Below, piece by piece: positions 19,259 to 27,943 of a stretch of DNA of 64,000 nucleotides. Every line of letters begins with the position of its first letter. Within the stretch, counting starts at the first letter, position 1. Source of the stretch: Comamonas sp. BIGb0124 (GTDB taxonomy: Bacteria; Pseudomonadota; Gammaproteobacteria; Burkholderiales; Burkholderiaceae_C); assembly GCF_003752175.1 (NCBI RefSeq), contig NZ_RJVF01000009.1, forward strand, positions 372,001 to 436,000, given 5' to 3'. The notes under the pieces were generated by a model that was given only the letters and a program-made list of their open reading frames with translations, did not search any database and was not told where the DNA came from. The translations under genes were made by a program, and so were the position numbers.

Positions 19259-20227
19259 ATGAAACGTCGAATCCTGCTTTCGGGCGCCGCGCTGGCGGCC
19301 GGCTTGGCCCTCTCGCCGCCGGTTCTGGCCCAGCAACCCATGCGCATCGTCGTGCCCTATGGCGCGGGTGGACCGATCGACGTCACGGCCCGCATCCTGG
19401 CCGAAGCGGTGCGCGACAGCCTGGGCACCGTCATCGTCGAGAACAAGCCCGGTGCCGGCGGCAACATCGGTGCCGACATGGTGGCCCGCGCAGCACCCGA
19501 CGGGTTGACCATCGGCATCTCGGCGACCGCCACGCACGCGGTCAACCCCTGGCTCTACAGCCGCATGCCCTTCGATGCAGCCAAGGATTTTGCGGCTGTC
19601 ACGCAGATGGTGCGGGTTCCCAATGTGCTGGTGATGAATGCCGAGGCCGCGCAGCGGCTCGGCATCCGCAACGTGGCCGACCTGGTGCGTTATGCCAAGG
19701 CCAATCCCGCCAAGCTCAACTACGGCAGCGGCGGCAACGGCAGCGCCGGGCACCTGGCCGGAGAGATGTTCAAGCAGCGTGCCGGCATCTTCGCCGTGCA
19801 CATTCCCTACAACGGCGGCAACCCGGCCCAGTTGGCCCTGCTGTCGGGCCAGGTCGATTTCAACTTCGACAATCTGGCCACGGCCGCGCCCAATATCCGT
19901 GCCGGCAAGCTCAAGGCGCTGGCGGTGACCACCGCCGAGTCCAGCCCCATGCTGCCCGGCGTGCCCCCCGTGGCCTCGCTGCTGCCGGGTTTCGCCATCG
20001 ACACCTGGTGGGGCCTGGTGGCACCGGCCGGCACGCCCAGGGCCGTGATCGACAGGCTCAACCAGGCCTATGTCGCTGCCCTGCGCAACCCCGACACGCA
20101 GCAGCGGTTCGCCGCGCTGCTGGCCGAGCCGGTCCCCACCAGCCCCGAGCAGTTCGACGCCTTCATGAAAGCCGAGCGCGACAAGTACCAGGCGGTCGTC
20201 AAGGCGACGGGCGCCCGGGTGGACTGA
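19259..20227 (+). CDS. Bug-family tripartite tricarboxylate-type solute-binding protein
   Basis: The 322-residue periplasmic protein has a clear Sec signal (MKRRILLSGAALAAGLALS, cleavage near VLAQQ). The Bug fold follows: MRIVVPYGAGGPIDVTAR, the GSGGNGSAGHLAGEMFK loop and the WWGLVAPAGTP segment. Bug proteins are greatly expanded in Burkholderiales. No TctA or TctB membrane component is present here, as is usual for orphan Bug genes. The ligand is probably a carboxylate or aromatic acid; the sequence does not say which. The gene converges on the symporter gene with only 12 bases between stops. Confidence 0.93.
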   Translation: MKRRILLSGAALAAGLALSPPVLAQQPMRIVVPYGAGGPIDVTARILAEAVRDSLGTVIVENKPGAGGNIGADMVARAAPDGLTIGISATATHAVNPWLYSRMPFDAAKDFAAVTQMVRVPNVLVMNAEAAQRLGIRNVADLVRYAKANPAKLNYGSGGNGSAGHLAGEMFKQRAGIFAVHIPYNGGNPAQLALLSGQVDFNFDNLATAAPNIRAGKLKALAVTTAESSPMLPGVPPVASLLPGFAIDTWWGLVAPAGTPRAVIDRLNQAYVAALRNPDTQQRFAALLAEPVPTSPEQFDAFMKAERDKYQAVVKATGARVD

Positions 20228-20239
20228 CGCAGCAAGCGC

Positions 20240-21679
20240 TCAGTTCAGCCTGCGCACCGTGGCGTTGAGCGCAGCGAAGTCGAAATCGGCCGAGCGGTGG
20301 CGCAGCAGCCGCAGCACGCCGGTCACGGCCACCGGCACCAGGGCCGCCAGCAGGAAGGATTCCAGCAGGTAGGTCATGGGGGCATTCGGGGCCGGGAACA
20401 CCAGCAGTCCGGCCGCCAGTCCGGCCAGCGTCGAGACGGTGGCCGTGACACCGTCGTGGCGTTTGCTGAACAGCCCGAAGAAGACCGGGAATGCCGCAGC
20501 CGAGCACAGCAGGTCGGCCAGCAGGAACAGATACAGCACGCTGTAGCCCTGCGCCGCGACGATCATCACCGGAATGGCCAGCAGGAAGATCAGTCCGCGC
20601 GACACCTTGAGCAGGGATGCGGGCGTCGCCTGCGGAGCCAGCCGGCCGAGGTCGACCGCGACGATGCTCGAGATGGCACTGATGGCGGTATCGGCGGTGC
20701 TCATCACCAGCGCCAGACCGAGCAGAATCAGGGCCACTGCAAACCAGGACGGCACGTGCGGCATGATCACGGAAAACAGCGCCACCGACGCGTCGCCGTC
20801 GGGCGTGATCGCCATGAAGGCCAGTCCGAACAGCCCCATCAGCAGGATGAACGGCCCCACCAGAATACCGGCGAGCACAAAGCCCCGGCGCATGGTGCGT
20901 GTGTCGCGTGCGGCGTAGATGCGCTGCCAGTTGCCTTGGTGGAACAGGCCCGTGAGCAGGATCGCCACAAGGAAGGTGAAGCCCGCCTTGATGCCCAGCG
21001 GGTCGGTCAGCGTGAGCAGCCGGGGCGCATTCTGCTGCAGCGTCGCGACGGTGGGGGCGATGCCGCCGGTGGCTTTCCAGCCCAGAACGGCCAGGCCGAG
21101 CAGCAGCGGCACGATGATGACCATCTGCAGCCGGTCGGTGAAGATGGAGGCGCGCAGCCCGCCGTACGAGGTGTAGAGCAGCGTGCAGCCCATGACGATG
21201 GCTGCCGTCACCCACAGCGGCACCGGCGCCAGCAGCGTGACCAGCTTGGCCATCGCGGTGATTTCGGCGGCCAGCGAGATGAACATGTAGAACAGCATGA
21301 TGAGCAGCACCAGCGCATACAGCGGCCGGCCGTAGCGCGCCAGCAGGAACTCGGTGAGCGTGTGGCCCGCCGGCATGATCTCGCGCATGCGCCGGCCCAG
21401 CGGAATCAGCACCAGCCGCGGCGACATCGAGCCCAGCGCATAGCCGATCACGGCCGACAGCCCGCCCCAGGTGGCGGCCTGGGCCGGCGAGAACAGGATC
21501 CAGGCCCCCAGCGTCGAGGCCATGAGCGTCATCACCGTGGCGACCGCGCTCTGGCTGTTGCGCGCGACGATGTAGTCCTCGAGCGAGCCTTGGCGGCGGC
21601 GGGCGTAGAGAATGCTGGCGAGGGCAAAGCCGCCGGCGAACAGCAGCAGCCAGAAGAGGGCCGAGACGGAAGTGAGCAT
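20240..21679 (-). CDS. Sodium/solute symporter under TPP-riboswitch control
   Basis: The 479-residue SSS-family membrane protein has about 13 hydrophobic segments from residue 5 to 465. Typical SSS motifs are visible: SLEDYIVARNSQS, the GYALGSMSPRLVLIPLGRRMR block, YTSYGGLRASIFTDRLQ and VMSTADTAISAISSI. The ATG at 21679 has AGAAGG in front. The gene lies 81 bases downstream of a TPP riboswitch on the same strand, so it is predicted to import thiamine, HMP or another thiamine precursor. SSS proteins related to PanF have been linked to THI elements in other bacteria. The ligand assignment rests on the riboswitch, not on the protein sequence. Confidence 0.88.
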   Translation of the reverse strand: MLTSVSALFWLLLFAGGFALASILYARRRQGSLEDYIVARNSQSAVATVMTLMASTLGAWILFSPAQAATWGGLSAVIGYALGSMSPRLVLIPLGRRMREIMPAGHTLTEFLLARYGRPLYALVLLIMLFYMFISLAAEITAMAKLVTLLAPVPLWVTAAIVMGCTLLYTSYGGLRASIFTDRLQMVIIVPLLLGLAVLGWKATGGIAPTVATLQQNAPRLLTLTDPLGIKAGFTFLVAILLTGLFHQGNWQRIYAARDTRTMRRGFVLAGILVGPFILLMGLFGLAFMAITPDGDASVALFSVIMPHVPSWFAVALILLGLALVMSTADTAISAISSIVAVDLGRLAPQATPASLLKVSRGLIFLLAIPVMIVAAQGYSVLYLFLLADLLCSAAAFPVFFGLFSKRHDGVTATVSTLAGLAAGLLVFPAPNAPMTYLLESFLLAALVPVAVTGVLRLLRHRSADFDFAALNATVRRLN

Positions 21680-21695
21680 GGTGCGTGTGCCTTCT

Positions 21696-21713
21696 GCCCC
21701 GCGCAATCGGGGC
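21696..21713 (-). promoter_or_regulatory. Hairpin between the TPP aptamer and the symporter start
   Basis: On the minus strand GCCCCG pairs with CGGGGC around ATTGCG, just before the AGAAGG ribosome-binding site. It may be part of the riboswitch expression platform; this is inferred from position. Confidence 0.35.
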
Positions 21714-21759
21714 CGGTTGGATGAAAAAACCAGGAAGGGCACGCCACGCGCGGCAAGCC

Positions 21760-21852
21760 GCTCCTTCCCTTCGCCGGCATGACCCGGATCAGGTTCGAAG
21801 GGTGACCACGCTGCCGTGGAATCTCAGCCCGGCATACGCGGGCTCCCCTAGG
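21760..21852 (-). ncRNA. TPP riboswitch (THI element) upstream of the symporter gene
   Basis: Read on the minus strand, the element has the conserved blocks in order: GGGGAGCC (21848-21841), GCCGGGCTGAGATT, ACCCTTCGAACCTGATCCGG, and a closing GCCGGCGAAGGGAAGG. CTGAGA and GAACCTGAT are the invariant pyrimidine- and pyrophosphate-sensor sequences of thiamine pyrophosphate riboswitches. High TPP should repress the downstream symporter. The opposite riboswitch lies about 110 bases away on the other strand. Confidence 0.95.
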
Positions 21853-21956
21853 ATTGGGGCGCAAGACTAGGGGAGGGGCGGGCGCTTGTCAATCGCCGTC
21901 CGCATCGGCAACAGGGCCGCTTGCCGGACCGTCCGTGGTATCGTGCGGCCTTCGCG

Positions 21957-22052
21957 GCACGGGGTGTCCGCGCTCCGGGGCCGATGCGGCGCCGAGGGCC
22001 GGACTGAGATCACACCCGTCGAACCTGATTCAGTTCACACTGGCGTAGGGAT
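21957..22052 (+). ncRNA. TPP riboswitch (THI element) upstream of the SDR-monooxygenase pair
   Basis: The plus strand reads GGGGTGTCC (21961-21969), an extended P3-type stem rich in GGCGCC, then ACTGAGATCACACCC (22003-22017). GAACCTGATTCAGTT follows from 22021, with ACTGGCGTAGGGATG closing P1 by 22053. All core TPP-sensor elements are present. It lies 83 bases before an SDR gene that is not a known thiamine gene. Confidence 0.94.
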
Positions 22053-22105
22053 GTCCGTTCGGCACAGCGTGCGTCTTCCACCGCACCCGACCTGCTCGAT
22101 CGTCC

Positions 22106-22126
22106 CCGGCCAGTTCTTTTCCGGAG
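22106..22126 (+). promoter_or_regulatory. Putative Shine-Dalgarno-sequestering hairpin
   Basis: CCGG at 22106-22109 can pair with CCGG at 22121-22124, and flanking TC and GA extend the stem past one mismatch. This covers the GGAG (22123-22126) that serves the SDR gene. It fits a translational off-state for the TPP riboswitch just upstream. The stem is short, so this is tentative. Confidence 0.4.
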
Positions 22127-22134
22127 ACGCCTTC

Positions 22135-22926
22135 ATGAGCAGCCCTGTTCGCCCCCTTCCGTTGGCCTTGAATGACCAAATCGTCCTCGTGACCGGCGGC
22201 GGCCGCGGACTCGGGGCCCACATCGTCCGGGCCTTCCTGGCGCAGGGATCGCGGGTCGTGGTCAACTACCTGGCCAGCGGGGATGCGGCCCAGGCCCTGG
22301 TCGACGAGGCACCTGCCGGGCGTGCCGTCGCCTTGCAGGCCGACGTGCGCGATCCGGAGGCCGTGGCCCGCATGCTGCGGCAGGCCGGGCTGGCCCTGGG
22401 TGCACCGGTCACCACCGTGGTCAACAATGCCCTGCCGTCTTTCCAGTTCAATGGCGATGCCCGTCCGCAGGCCGACACGCTGGGCTGGGACAGCGTGCTG
22501 CAGCAACTCGAGGGCAGCGTCCGCGGCGCACTCAATACCGTGCAGGCCGCACTGCCGGCCATGCGGGCGGCCGGTTTCGGCCGTGTCGTCAACATCGGCA
22601 CCAATCTTTTCCAGAACCCCGTCGTGCCCTACCACGACTACACCGCAGCCAAGGCCGCGCTGCTGTCGCTCACGCGGACGCTGTCGCAAGACCTGGGCCC
22701 CGACGGCATCACCGTCAACATGGTGTCCGGCGGCCTGCTGCGCACCACCGACGCCTCGGCCGCCACGCCGCCGGCGGTGTTCGATCTCATCGCGGCCAGC
22801 ACACCGCTGCGCCAGGTCACCACGCCGGCCGAATTTGCCGATGCCGTGCTGTTCTTCGCCTCGCCCTGGTCGCGGGCCGTGACCGGCCAGAACCTGGTGG
22901 TCGACGGCGGCCTGGTCAAGGGATGA
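22135..22926 (+). CDS. Short-chain dehydrogenase/reductase in a TPP-controlled operon
   Basis: The 263-residue classical SDR has the cofactor motif VTGGGRGLGAHI (about 19-30), the VVNNALPS block in place of NNAG, and the catalytic YTAAKAALL. The C-terminal VTGQNLVVDGG is typical of 3-oxoacyl-ACP reductase-like members. The ATG at 22135 has GGAG 8 bases upstream; longer readings enter the riboswitch. It overlaps the monooxygenase gene by four bases (ATGA), so the two are coupled. Being under a TPP riboswitch suggests a substrate related to thiamine salvage or turnover. No SDR of this kind has a standard place in thiamine biosynthesis that I know of. Confidence 0.9.
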   Translation: MSSPVRPLPLALNDQIVLVTGGGRGLGAHIVRAFLAQGSRVVVNYLASGDAAQALVDEAPAGRAVALQADVRDPEAVARMLRQAGLALGAPVTTVVNNALPSFQFNGDARPQADTLGWDSVLQQLEGSVRGALNTVQAALPAMRAAGFGRVVNIGTNLFQNPVVPYHDYTAAKAALLSLTRTLSQDLGPDGITVNMVSGGLLRTTDASAATPPAVFDLIAASTPLRQVTTPAEFADAVLFFASPWSRAVTGQNLVVDGGLVKG

Positions 22927-24233
22927 ACCCGCGCCCGTCCATGCTGCATCTCAACCTGTTCATCATGGGCTGCGGCCACCACCGGGCCGCCTGGCGGCAT
23001 CCGGATTCGGCGGTCGATCGGCTCGGCGACATCGCCTACTACGAAGCGTTGGCCCGCACGGCCGAGCGCGGCAAGCTCGATGCCGTGTTCTTTGCCGACG
23101 GCCACGCCGCGCTCGATGTGAACGACGGCCCGCGCTGGTTTCTCGAGCCGCTCACCGCCATGGCCGCCATGGCGCGTGCCACCGAGCGTATCGGCCTGGT
23201 CAGCACGGTCTCGAGCACCTTCGGCACGCCTTTCCACGTGGCACGTCAACTGGCCTCGCTCGACCACATCTCGCGCGGTCGCATGGGCTGGAACGTCGTG
23301 ACGTCGATGTTCGATGTCGAGGCGCGCAACCATGGCTACGAGGCCATGCCGCCGCACGACTGGCGATACCAGCGGGCCGAGGAAATGGTGAACGCCGTGC
23401 AGGCGCTGTGGGACTCGTGGGACGACGACGCGCTGGTGCACGATCGCCAGGGCGATTTCGTGAGGCCCGGCAGCGTGCGCGCCGTCGACCATCGGGGCGA
23501 ACATTTCCGCGTGGACGGTCCGCTGACCGTGCCGCGTCCCCCCCAGGGCCACCCCGTGCTTTTCCAGGCCGGCGCTTCCGAACAGGGGCGCGATCTGGCC
23601 GCACGCCGGGCCGAGGCCGTCTACGCCGTGGCCTACGACCTGCCCGCCGCGCAGTCGTACTACAGCGACATCAAGCGCCGCGTGGCGGCGGCCGGCCGCA
23701 CCTCGCCGGTGCCGATCATGCCGGGCCTGGTGGTCTATGTCGGCTCGACCGAAGCCGAGGCCCGTGCGCGCCAGCGTGCGCTCGACGAACTGCTGCCGGT
23801 CGCCTCGTCGCTGCGCCAGCTCGGCGGTTTCGTCGGCCAGGACTGCAGCGGCTGGGCCCTGGACGAACCGGTGCCGCCGCTGCCGCCGCTGTCCGCGTTC
23901 AAGGGGCCCCAAGGACGCTATGGCACCATCCTGCGCATCGTCGAAACCGAACGCCCCACCGTGCGCCAGCTGCTGGGCCGCCTGGCGGCCGGGGGCGGGC
24001 ATTGCACGATGGTCGGCACACCCGAGCAGATCGCCGACCAGATGGCGCACTGGTGGCGCAACGGCGGTGCGGATGGCTTCAACCTCATGCCGCCGGCCCT
24101 GCCCCGGGACATCGACGACTTCGTGGATCACGTGGTGCCGGTGCTGCAGCAGCGGGGCCTGTTTCGCCGCGACTACGAAGGGCACACGCTGCGCGATCAC
24201 CTGGGCCTGGCGCGACCGCCGGGCCGGTCCTGA
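22923..24233 (+). CDS. NtaA/SnaA/DszA-family flavin-dependent monooxygenase in a TPP-controlled operon
   Basis: The 436-residue luciferase-like TIM-barrel monooxygenase uses FMNH2 supplied by a separate reductase. Family features seen are LFIMGCGHHRAAWRHP, FFADGHAALD, the GRMGWNVVTSMFDVEARNHG block, HDWRYQRAEEMV and PVLFQAGASEQGRDLAARRAEAV. Relatives attack nitrilotriacetate, pristinamycin and dibenzothiophene sulfone, and the pyrimidine-ring opener RutA is a more distant member. Control by a TPP riboswitch with an SDR partner is unusual. It could open or oxidise a thiazole- or pyrimidine-type thiamine fragment; this is a hypothesis only. Confidence 0.9.
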   Translation: MNPRPSMLHLNLFIMGCGHHRAAWRHPDSAVDRLGDIAYYEALARTAERGKLDAVFFADGHAALDVNDGPRWFLEPLTAMAAMARATERIGLVSTVSSTFGTPFHVARQLASLDHISRGRMGWNVVTSMFDVEARNHGYEAMPPHDWRYQRAEEMVNAVQALWDSWDDDALVHDRQGDFVRPGSVRAVDHRGEHFRVDGPLTVPRPPQGHPVLFQAGASEQGRDLAARRAEAVYAVAYDLPAAQSYYSDIKRRVAAAGRTSPVPIMPGLVVYVGSTEAEARARQRALDELLPVASSLRQLGGFVGQDCSGWALDEPVPPLPPLSAFKGPQGRYGTILRIVETERPTVRQLLGRLAAGGGHCTMVGTPEQIADQMAHWWRNGGADGFNLMPPALPRDIDDFVDHVVPVLQQRGLFRRDYEGHTLRDHLGLARPPGRS

Positions 24234-24239
24234 GCGCAC

Positions 24240-24265
24240 GGTGCCTCTGCGCACCTGCACTTTTT
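24240..24265 (+). terminator. Weak intrinsic terminator after the monooxygenase gene
   Basis: GGTGC (24240-24244) pairs with GCACC (24251-24255) around six bases, and TTTTT follows at 24261-24265 after TGCAC. The stem is short and the gap to the T run is five bases. It lies between convergent genes. Confidence 0.35.
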
Positions 24266-24345
24266 AGCTTTGGCGCATTCGTGCATCTGCACGGGAGGAC
24301 CGGCGTTTTCAGGGCCGCGAAAGCCGTCCCGCCGCGCCGGGCGTC

Positions 24346-25164
24346 TCAGATCAGGTGGCGCCGCACGCGTGCCGTGGTCCACTCGCTGACGGCCACCGTG
24401 GCCAGGATGACCAGCAGCAGCAGCGTCACCTTGGGCCAGGCCAGCGTGCCCAGCGCGGCTTCGAGCTTGACGCCGATGCCGCCTGCGCCCACCAGGCCCA
24501 GCACGGTGGATTCGCGGATGTTGATGTCCCAGCGAAAGACCGAGATGCCGGCCAGCGTGGGCGCGACCTGCGGCACCACGCCCCACGACATGACTTGTGC
24601 ACGCGTGGCCCCGGTGGCGGCGATGGCCTCGACCTGGCTGCCGTCGATTTCCTCGATGGCCTCGTACAGCAGCTTGCCGATGAAGCCGATCGAGCGCAGC
24701 GCAATCGCCAGGATGCCCGCCAGGACGCCCGGGCCGAGAATGGCCACCAGCAGCAGGGCCCAGATCAGCGAGTTGATCGAACGCGACGAGACGATGACCA
24801 GCAACGCCAGCGGCCGCAGCAGGCGAGCGCTCGGTGTGGTGTTGGCTGCGGCCAGGAAGGCCACGGGCACCGCCAGCGCCGTGCCCAGCAGCGTGCCGAG
24901 CGTGGCGATGTTGAGGGTCTCCCACAGCGGCCAGGCCAGCTCGCCGATGTAGGCCCAGTCGGGCGGCAGCATGCGGCTGCCCACGTCGGCCACCTGGCGC
25001 GGCGCATCGGTGACGAAGACCCAGATGGTGTCGCGTGTCATGACCTGGAAGGCCAGGTACACGGCGCACAGGGCCAGCAGCCAGCCGCAGAACACCAGCA
25101 GCTCGTGGCGGGGACTGCGCTTGCGCCAGGCCGGCAGGGCGGCGTCGGGGTGAAGACTGCTCAT
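24346..25164 (-). CDS. phnE: Phosphonate-type ABC transporter permease (second PhnE)
   Basis: The 272-residue inner-membrane permease has about six hydrophobic segments. The conserved cytoplasmic loop LLYEAIEEIDGSQVEAIAATGA and the second-half INIRESTVLGLVGAGGIGV are characteristic of PhnE. The ATG at 25164 has GGAGG 8 bases upstream and overlaps the stop of the other permease gene by four bases. It forms the channel together with the upstream PhnE paralogue. It is the last gene of the phnDCEE operon and converges on the monooxygenase gene. Confidence 0.92.
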   Translation of the reverse strand: MSSLHPDAALPAWRKRSPRHELLVFCGWLLALCAVYLAFQVMTRDTIWVFVTDAPRQVADVGSRMLPPDWAYIGELAWPLWETLNIATLGTLLGTALAVPVAFLAAANTTPSARLLRPLALLVIVSSRSINSLIWALLLVAILGPGVLAGILAIALRSIGFIGKLLYEAIEEIDGSQVEAIAATGATRAQVMSWGVVPQVAPTLAGISVFRWDINIRESTVLGLVGAGGIGVKLEAALGTLAWPKVTLLLLVILATVAVSEWTTARVRRHLI

Positions 25165-25973
25165 CGCACCCACCTCCGGATCCAGCCCGAGGCATATTCA
25201 CAGGCCAGCACGATGGCGATGATCACCAGGATGATGGCTGCGGCCGTCTCGAACTCGTAGCGGTCCATGGCGGTGTTCAGGGTGGCCCCGATGCCGCCCG
25301 CGCCGACGATGCCGATCACGGCGGACTCGCGGAAATTGATGTCGAGGCGGTAGGCCGTCAACCCCACCAGGCGAGGCAGCACCTGCGACAGGACGGCGAA
25401 ATCCAGAACCTGCAGCGGGCCGGCGCCGGTGGCGCGCAGGGCCTCGAGCTGGCTGGCTTCGATCTCCTCGATGTCTTCGGCCAGCAGCTTGGCCATGAAG
25501 CCGATGGTGGCGAAGGTCAGCGTGAGGAAACCGGCGAACGGGCCGAAGCCGAACATCACCACCAGGAAGATCGCCACGATGATTTCGTTGAGCGTGCGCG
25601 ACAGCGCGATGAAGGCGCGGCAGACCAGATAGACCGGCATCGGGGCCAGGTTGCGTGCCGCACCGACGGCCACCGGAATCGCCAGCGCCACGCCCAGCGC
25701 AGTCGAGGTCAGCGCCATGGTCAGGCTCTCTTCGAAGCCGAGCACGATGTCGCCCCAGCGCGCGCTGAAGTCCGGCTGCAGGAAAGCCGAGACAAAGCGC
25801 CAGCCCCGCACCAAGCCTTCGCTCAGGCGGTCCCAGTTGATTTCCAGCGAGGCCAGCGCCAGCACCAGGTAGAGCACGGCGCCCAGGGTCAGGCCCCAGC
25901 GCCAGGCTGCGCTGCGGATGGCCGGCGGCTTGCGCCAGTGACGCGGCGCGGTCGTCGGTGTCAGGGCGCTCAT
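25161..25973 (-). CDS. phnE: Phosphonate-type ABC transporter permease (first PhnE)
   Basis: The 270-residue permease has the same architecture as its downstream neighbour: a long N-terminal hydrophobic segment and [22 protein letters not shown] as the coupling loop. [18 protein letters not shown] lies near the C-terminus. The two copies are diverged paralogues, so the channel is probably a heterodimer. Start and stop both overlap neighbours by four bases (ATGA), indicating tight translational coupling. Confidence 0.92.
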   Translation of the reverse strand: MSALTPTTAPRHWRKPPAIRSAAWRWGLTLGAVLYLVLALASLEINWDRLSEGLVRGWRFVSAFLQPDFSARWGDIVLGFEESLTMALTSTALGVALAIPVAVGAARNLAPMPVYLVCRAFIALSRTLNEIIVAIFLVVMFGFGPFAGFLTLTFATIGFMAKLLAEDIEEIEASQLEALRATGAGPLQVLDFAVLSQVLPRLVGLTAYRLDINFRESAVIGIVGAGGIGATLNTAMDRYEFETAAAIILVIIAIVLACEYASGWIRRWVR

Positions 25974-26848
25974 GCGGGCGAGCCGCGCAGCGCGACGGTC
26001 GGGTGAGAGGGAAGTGCCGCCGGCGAGGCACGCCGGGCCGTGTCTTCGGCCGCATCCGTGGCGTCGTCGTCGAGGGCCGGCGACTGCATCTGCCGGCTGA
26101 TGGCACTCCAGTCCTCGTCGCCGTAGATGCGGGTGAGCACTTCGGGGCCGACTCGTGCCGCCGGACCGTCGTAGACGATCTCGCCCGCGCGCAGGCCGAC
26201 GATGCGGGGCAGGAATTCGGTGGCCAGCACCACGTCGTGGATGTTGACGATGGCCGCCAGTCCCCGCTCGCGGCAGAGCTCGAGAACGAGCCGCATGATC
26301 TGCCGCGAGGTCTTCGGGTCGAGGCTGGCCGTCGGTTCGTCGACCAGCAGCAACTTGGGGCTCTGCATCAGTGCACGGGCGATGCCCACGCGCTGGCGCT
26401 GGCCGCCCGAAAGCGCATCGGCCCGCTTGTTTTCCATGCCGCCCAGGCCTACGCGTTCGAGCAGGCGCAGCGCCTGCTCGATGTCCTGCGGCTCGAAGCG
26501 GCGGAACCAGCTGGCCCAGAAACCGGTGTAGCCCAGCCGGCCCGACAGCAGGTTTTCCATCACGGTGAGCCGTTCGACCAGCGCGTATTCCTGGAAGATC
26601 ATGCCGATCTGCCGCCGTGCCAGCCGCAGGCCGCGGCCGCCCAGACGGCCCAGGTCCAGCCCGTCGAGCAGGATTTCACCCGCGCTCGGCGTGACCAGGC
26701 GGTTGATGCAGCGAATCAGGCTGGACTTGCCCGCCCCCGAAGGACCGATCAGGCCGACCACCTGGCCGGGCGCCACCGACAGGTCGATGCCCTTGAGGGC
26801 CAGGTCGCCTGTCGCGTAGCGCTTTTGCAGCGCGCGGATCTCCAGCAT
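25970..26848 (-). CDS. phnC: Phosphonate-type ABC transporter ATP-binding protein
   Basis: The 292-residue ATPase has Walker [10 protein letters not shown], the Q-loop [14 protein letters not shown], the signature [15 protein letters not shown], Walker [13 protein letters not shown] and the switch histidine in VNIHDV. The pattern [20 protein letters not shown] is typical of PhnC. The ATG at 26848 is chosen over a GTG at 26878 because the latter overlaps the phnD stop. A C-terminal extension of about 40 residues rich in Asp and Ala (after SAISRQMQS) is longer than usual and has no known role. Confidence 0.93.
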   Translation of the reverse strand: MLEIRALQKRYATGDLALKGIDLSVAPGQVVGLIGPSGAGKSSLIRCINRLVTPSAGEILLDGLDLGRLGGRGLRLARRQIGMIFQEYALVERLTVMENLLSGRLGYTGFWASWFRRFEPQDIEQALRLLERVGLGGMENKRADALSGGQRQRVGIARALMQSPKLLLVDEPTASLDPKTSRQIMRLVLELCRERGLAAIVNIHDVVLATEFLPRIVGLRAGEIVYDGPAARVGPEVLTRIYGDEDWSAISRQMQSPALDDDATDAAEDTARRASPAALPSHPTVALRGSPA

Positions 26849-26874
26849 GCTCTTTTCCGTCCTTGCCGCTGCGA

Positions 26875-27828
26875 TCACTTGCAGGCGTAGCTCACGCCCA
26901 CGGCACGGTCGATGTCGCGCACGACTTGCCAGTGCTGCTTGTAGGTGATGGGCATGAACTTTTCCTGGGGCGGTTCGCTCTTGTTGAACTCCTTGGCGAG
27001 TTCGCTGCCGTTCCAGTCATAGCTGAAGAACGCCTGCGTGACCTTGGCGGCCAGCTCGGGCTTGAGGTTGTAGGCATAACCGTAACCCGTGGTGGGGAAG
27101 GTCTGCGAGGTGTAGATCACCTTGAGCTGCTCGGGCTTGACTACGCCGCGGGCTTCCATGCGCTGCTTGACCGAGTTGGCGATGGCGGCTGCCGGATAGT
27201 CCTTGTTGGCGACACCCAGGATGGAGTTGTCGTGTTTGCCCGAGAACACCGGGGTGTAGTCGCGGCCGGCTTCCATCTTGAACTGGTCGGCGAGCAGCGC
27301 CGAGGGGGCCTTGAAGCCGGAGTTCGAGGTCTCGGAGGTGAAGGCCATCTTCTTGCCCTTGATGTCTTCGACCTTCTCGATGCCGCTGCCGGGCGAGGTG
27401 ATGATCTCCATCTCGTAGCCGAAGCGATCGTCCTTCGAGGCCATCATGGCGAAGGGCACAAAACCTGCGCAGTTCACGGCCAGCGGGTTGGAGCCGGTGT
27501 TGAAGCCGGCCACGTGCAGGCGGCCTGCACGCATGGCCTCGAGCTGGGCGGCATTCGATTGCACGGGGAAGAACTGCACCTTCTTGCCGGTCACCTGGGC
27601 CAGATGCTGCAGGAAACCGTCCCACACCTTGGCGTACACGGCGGGGTCTTCCACGGGCGTGTAGGCAAACACCAGCGTGGCCGGGTCGATCCACTGCTTG
27701 GCGTCCTTGGGGGCATCGGCGACCAGATCGCCGTCGGCGTCGGTGTAACGTGCATCGAGCGCGTGCGCGGTGCCGGCCAGCAGCAGTGCGGCGACGGCGC
27801 AGGCGATGGTCTTGAGTGTCGAAGTCAT
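26875..27828 (-). CDS. phnD: Phosphonate-type periplasmic binding protein
   Basis: The 317-residue solute-binding protein has a Sec signal ([20 protein letters not shown]) and the PhnD fold. Features include [44 protein letters not shown] and the [15 protein letters not shown] loop that holds the phosphonate oxygens in the family. GAGGGA is 8 bases before the ATG at 27828. No C-P lyase, phosphonatase or phosphite dehydrogenase gene is in the window, so the ligand could be a phosphonate, phosphite or another oxyanion. First gene of the operon. Confidence 0.92.
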   Translation of the reverse strand: MTSTLKTIACAVAALLLAGTAHALDARYTDADGDLVADAPKDAKQWIDPATLVFAYTPVEDPAVYAKVWDGFLQHLAQVTGKKVQFFPVQSNAAQLEAMRAGRLHVAGFNTGSNPLAVNCAGFVPFAMMASKDDRFGYEMEIITSPGSGIEKVEDIKGKKMAFTSETSNSGFKAPSALLADQFKMEAGRDYTPVFSGKHDNSILGVANKDYPAAAIANSVKQRMEARGVVKPEQLKVIYTSQTFPTTGYGYAYNLKPELAAKVTQAFFSYDWNGSELAKEFNKSEPPQEKFMPITYKQHWQVVRDIDRAVGVSYACK

Positions 27829-27943
27829 GGCGGTTTCCCTCTTCATTGAATTCAGTTCAAGAAGACGAATCTATGGCCTGGCCATGACAGCCCTGTGACG
27901 CCATTCTTTCGGACGGGCCGGGCGGGCGAGTCCCGGCAGCCCG

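Noticed and set aside
25161-27828. Considered as part of the TPP-controlled operon
   Set aside because: phnDCEE is on the opposite strand and converges on the SDR-monooxygenase pair; no TPP element is seen upstream of phnD.
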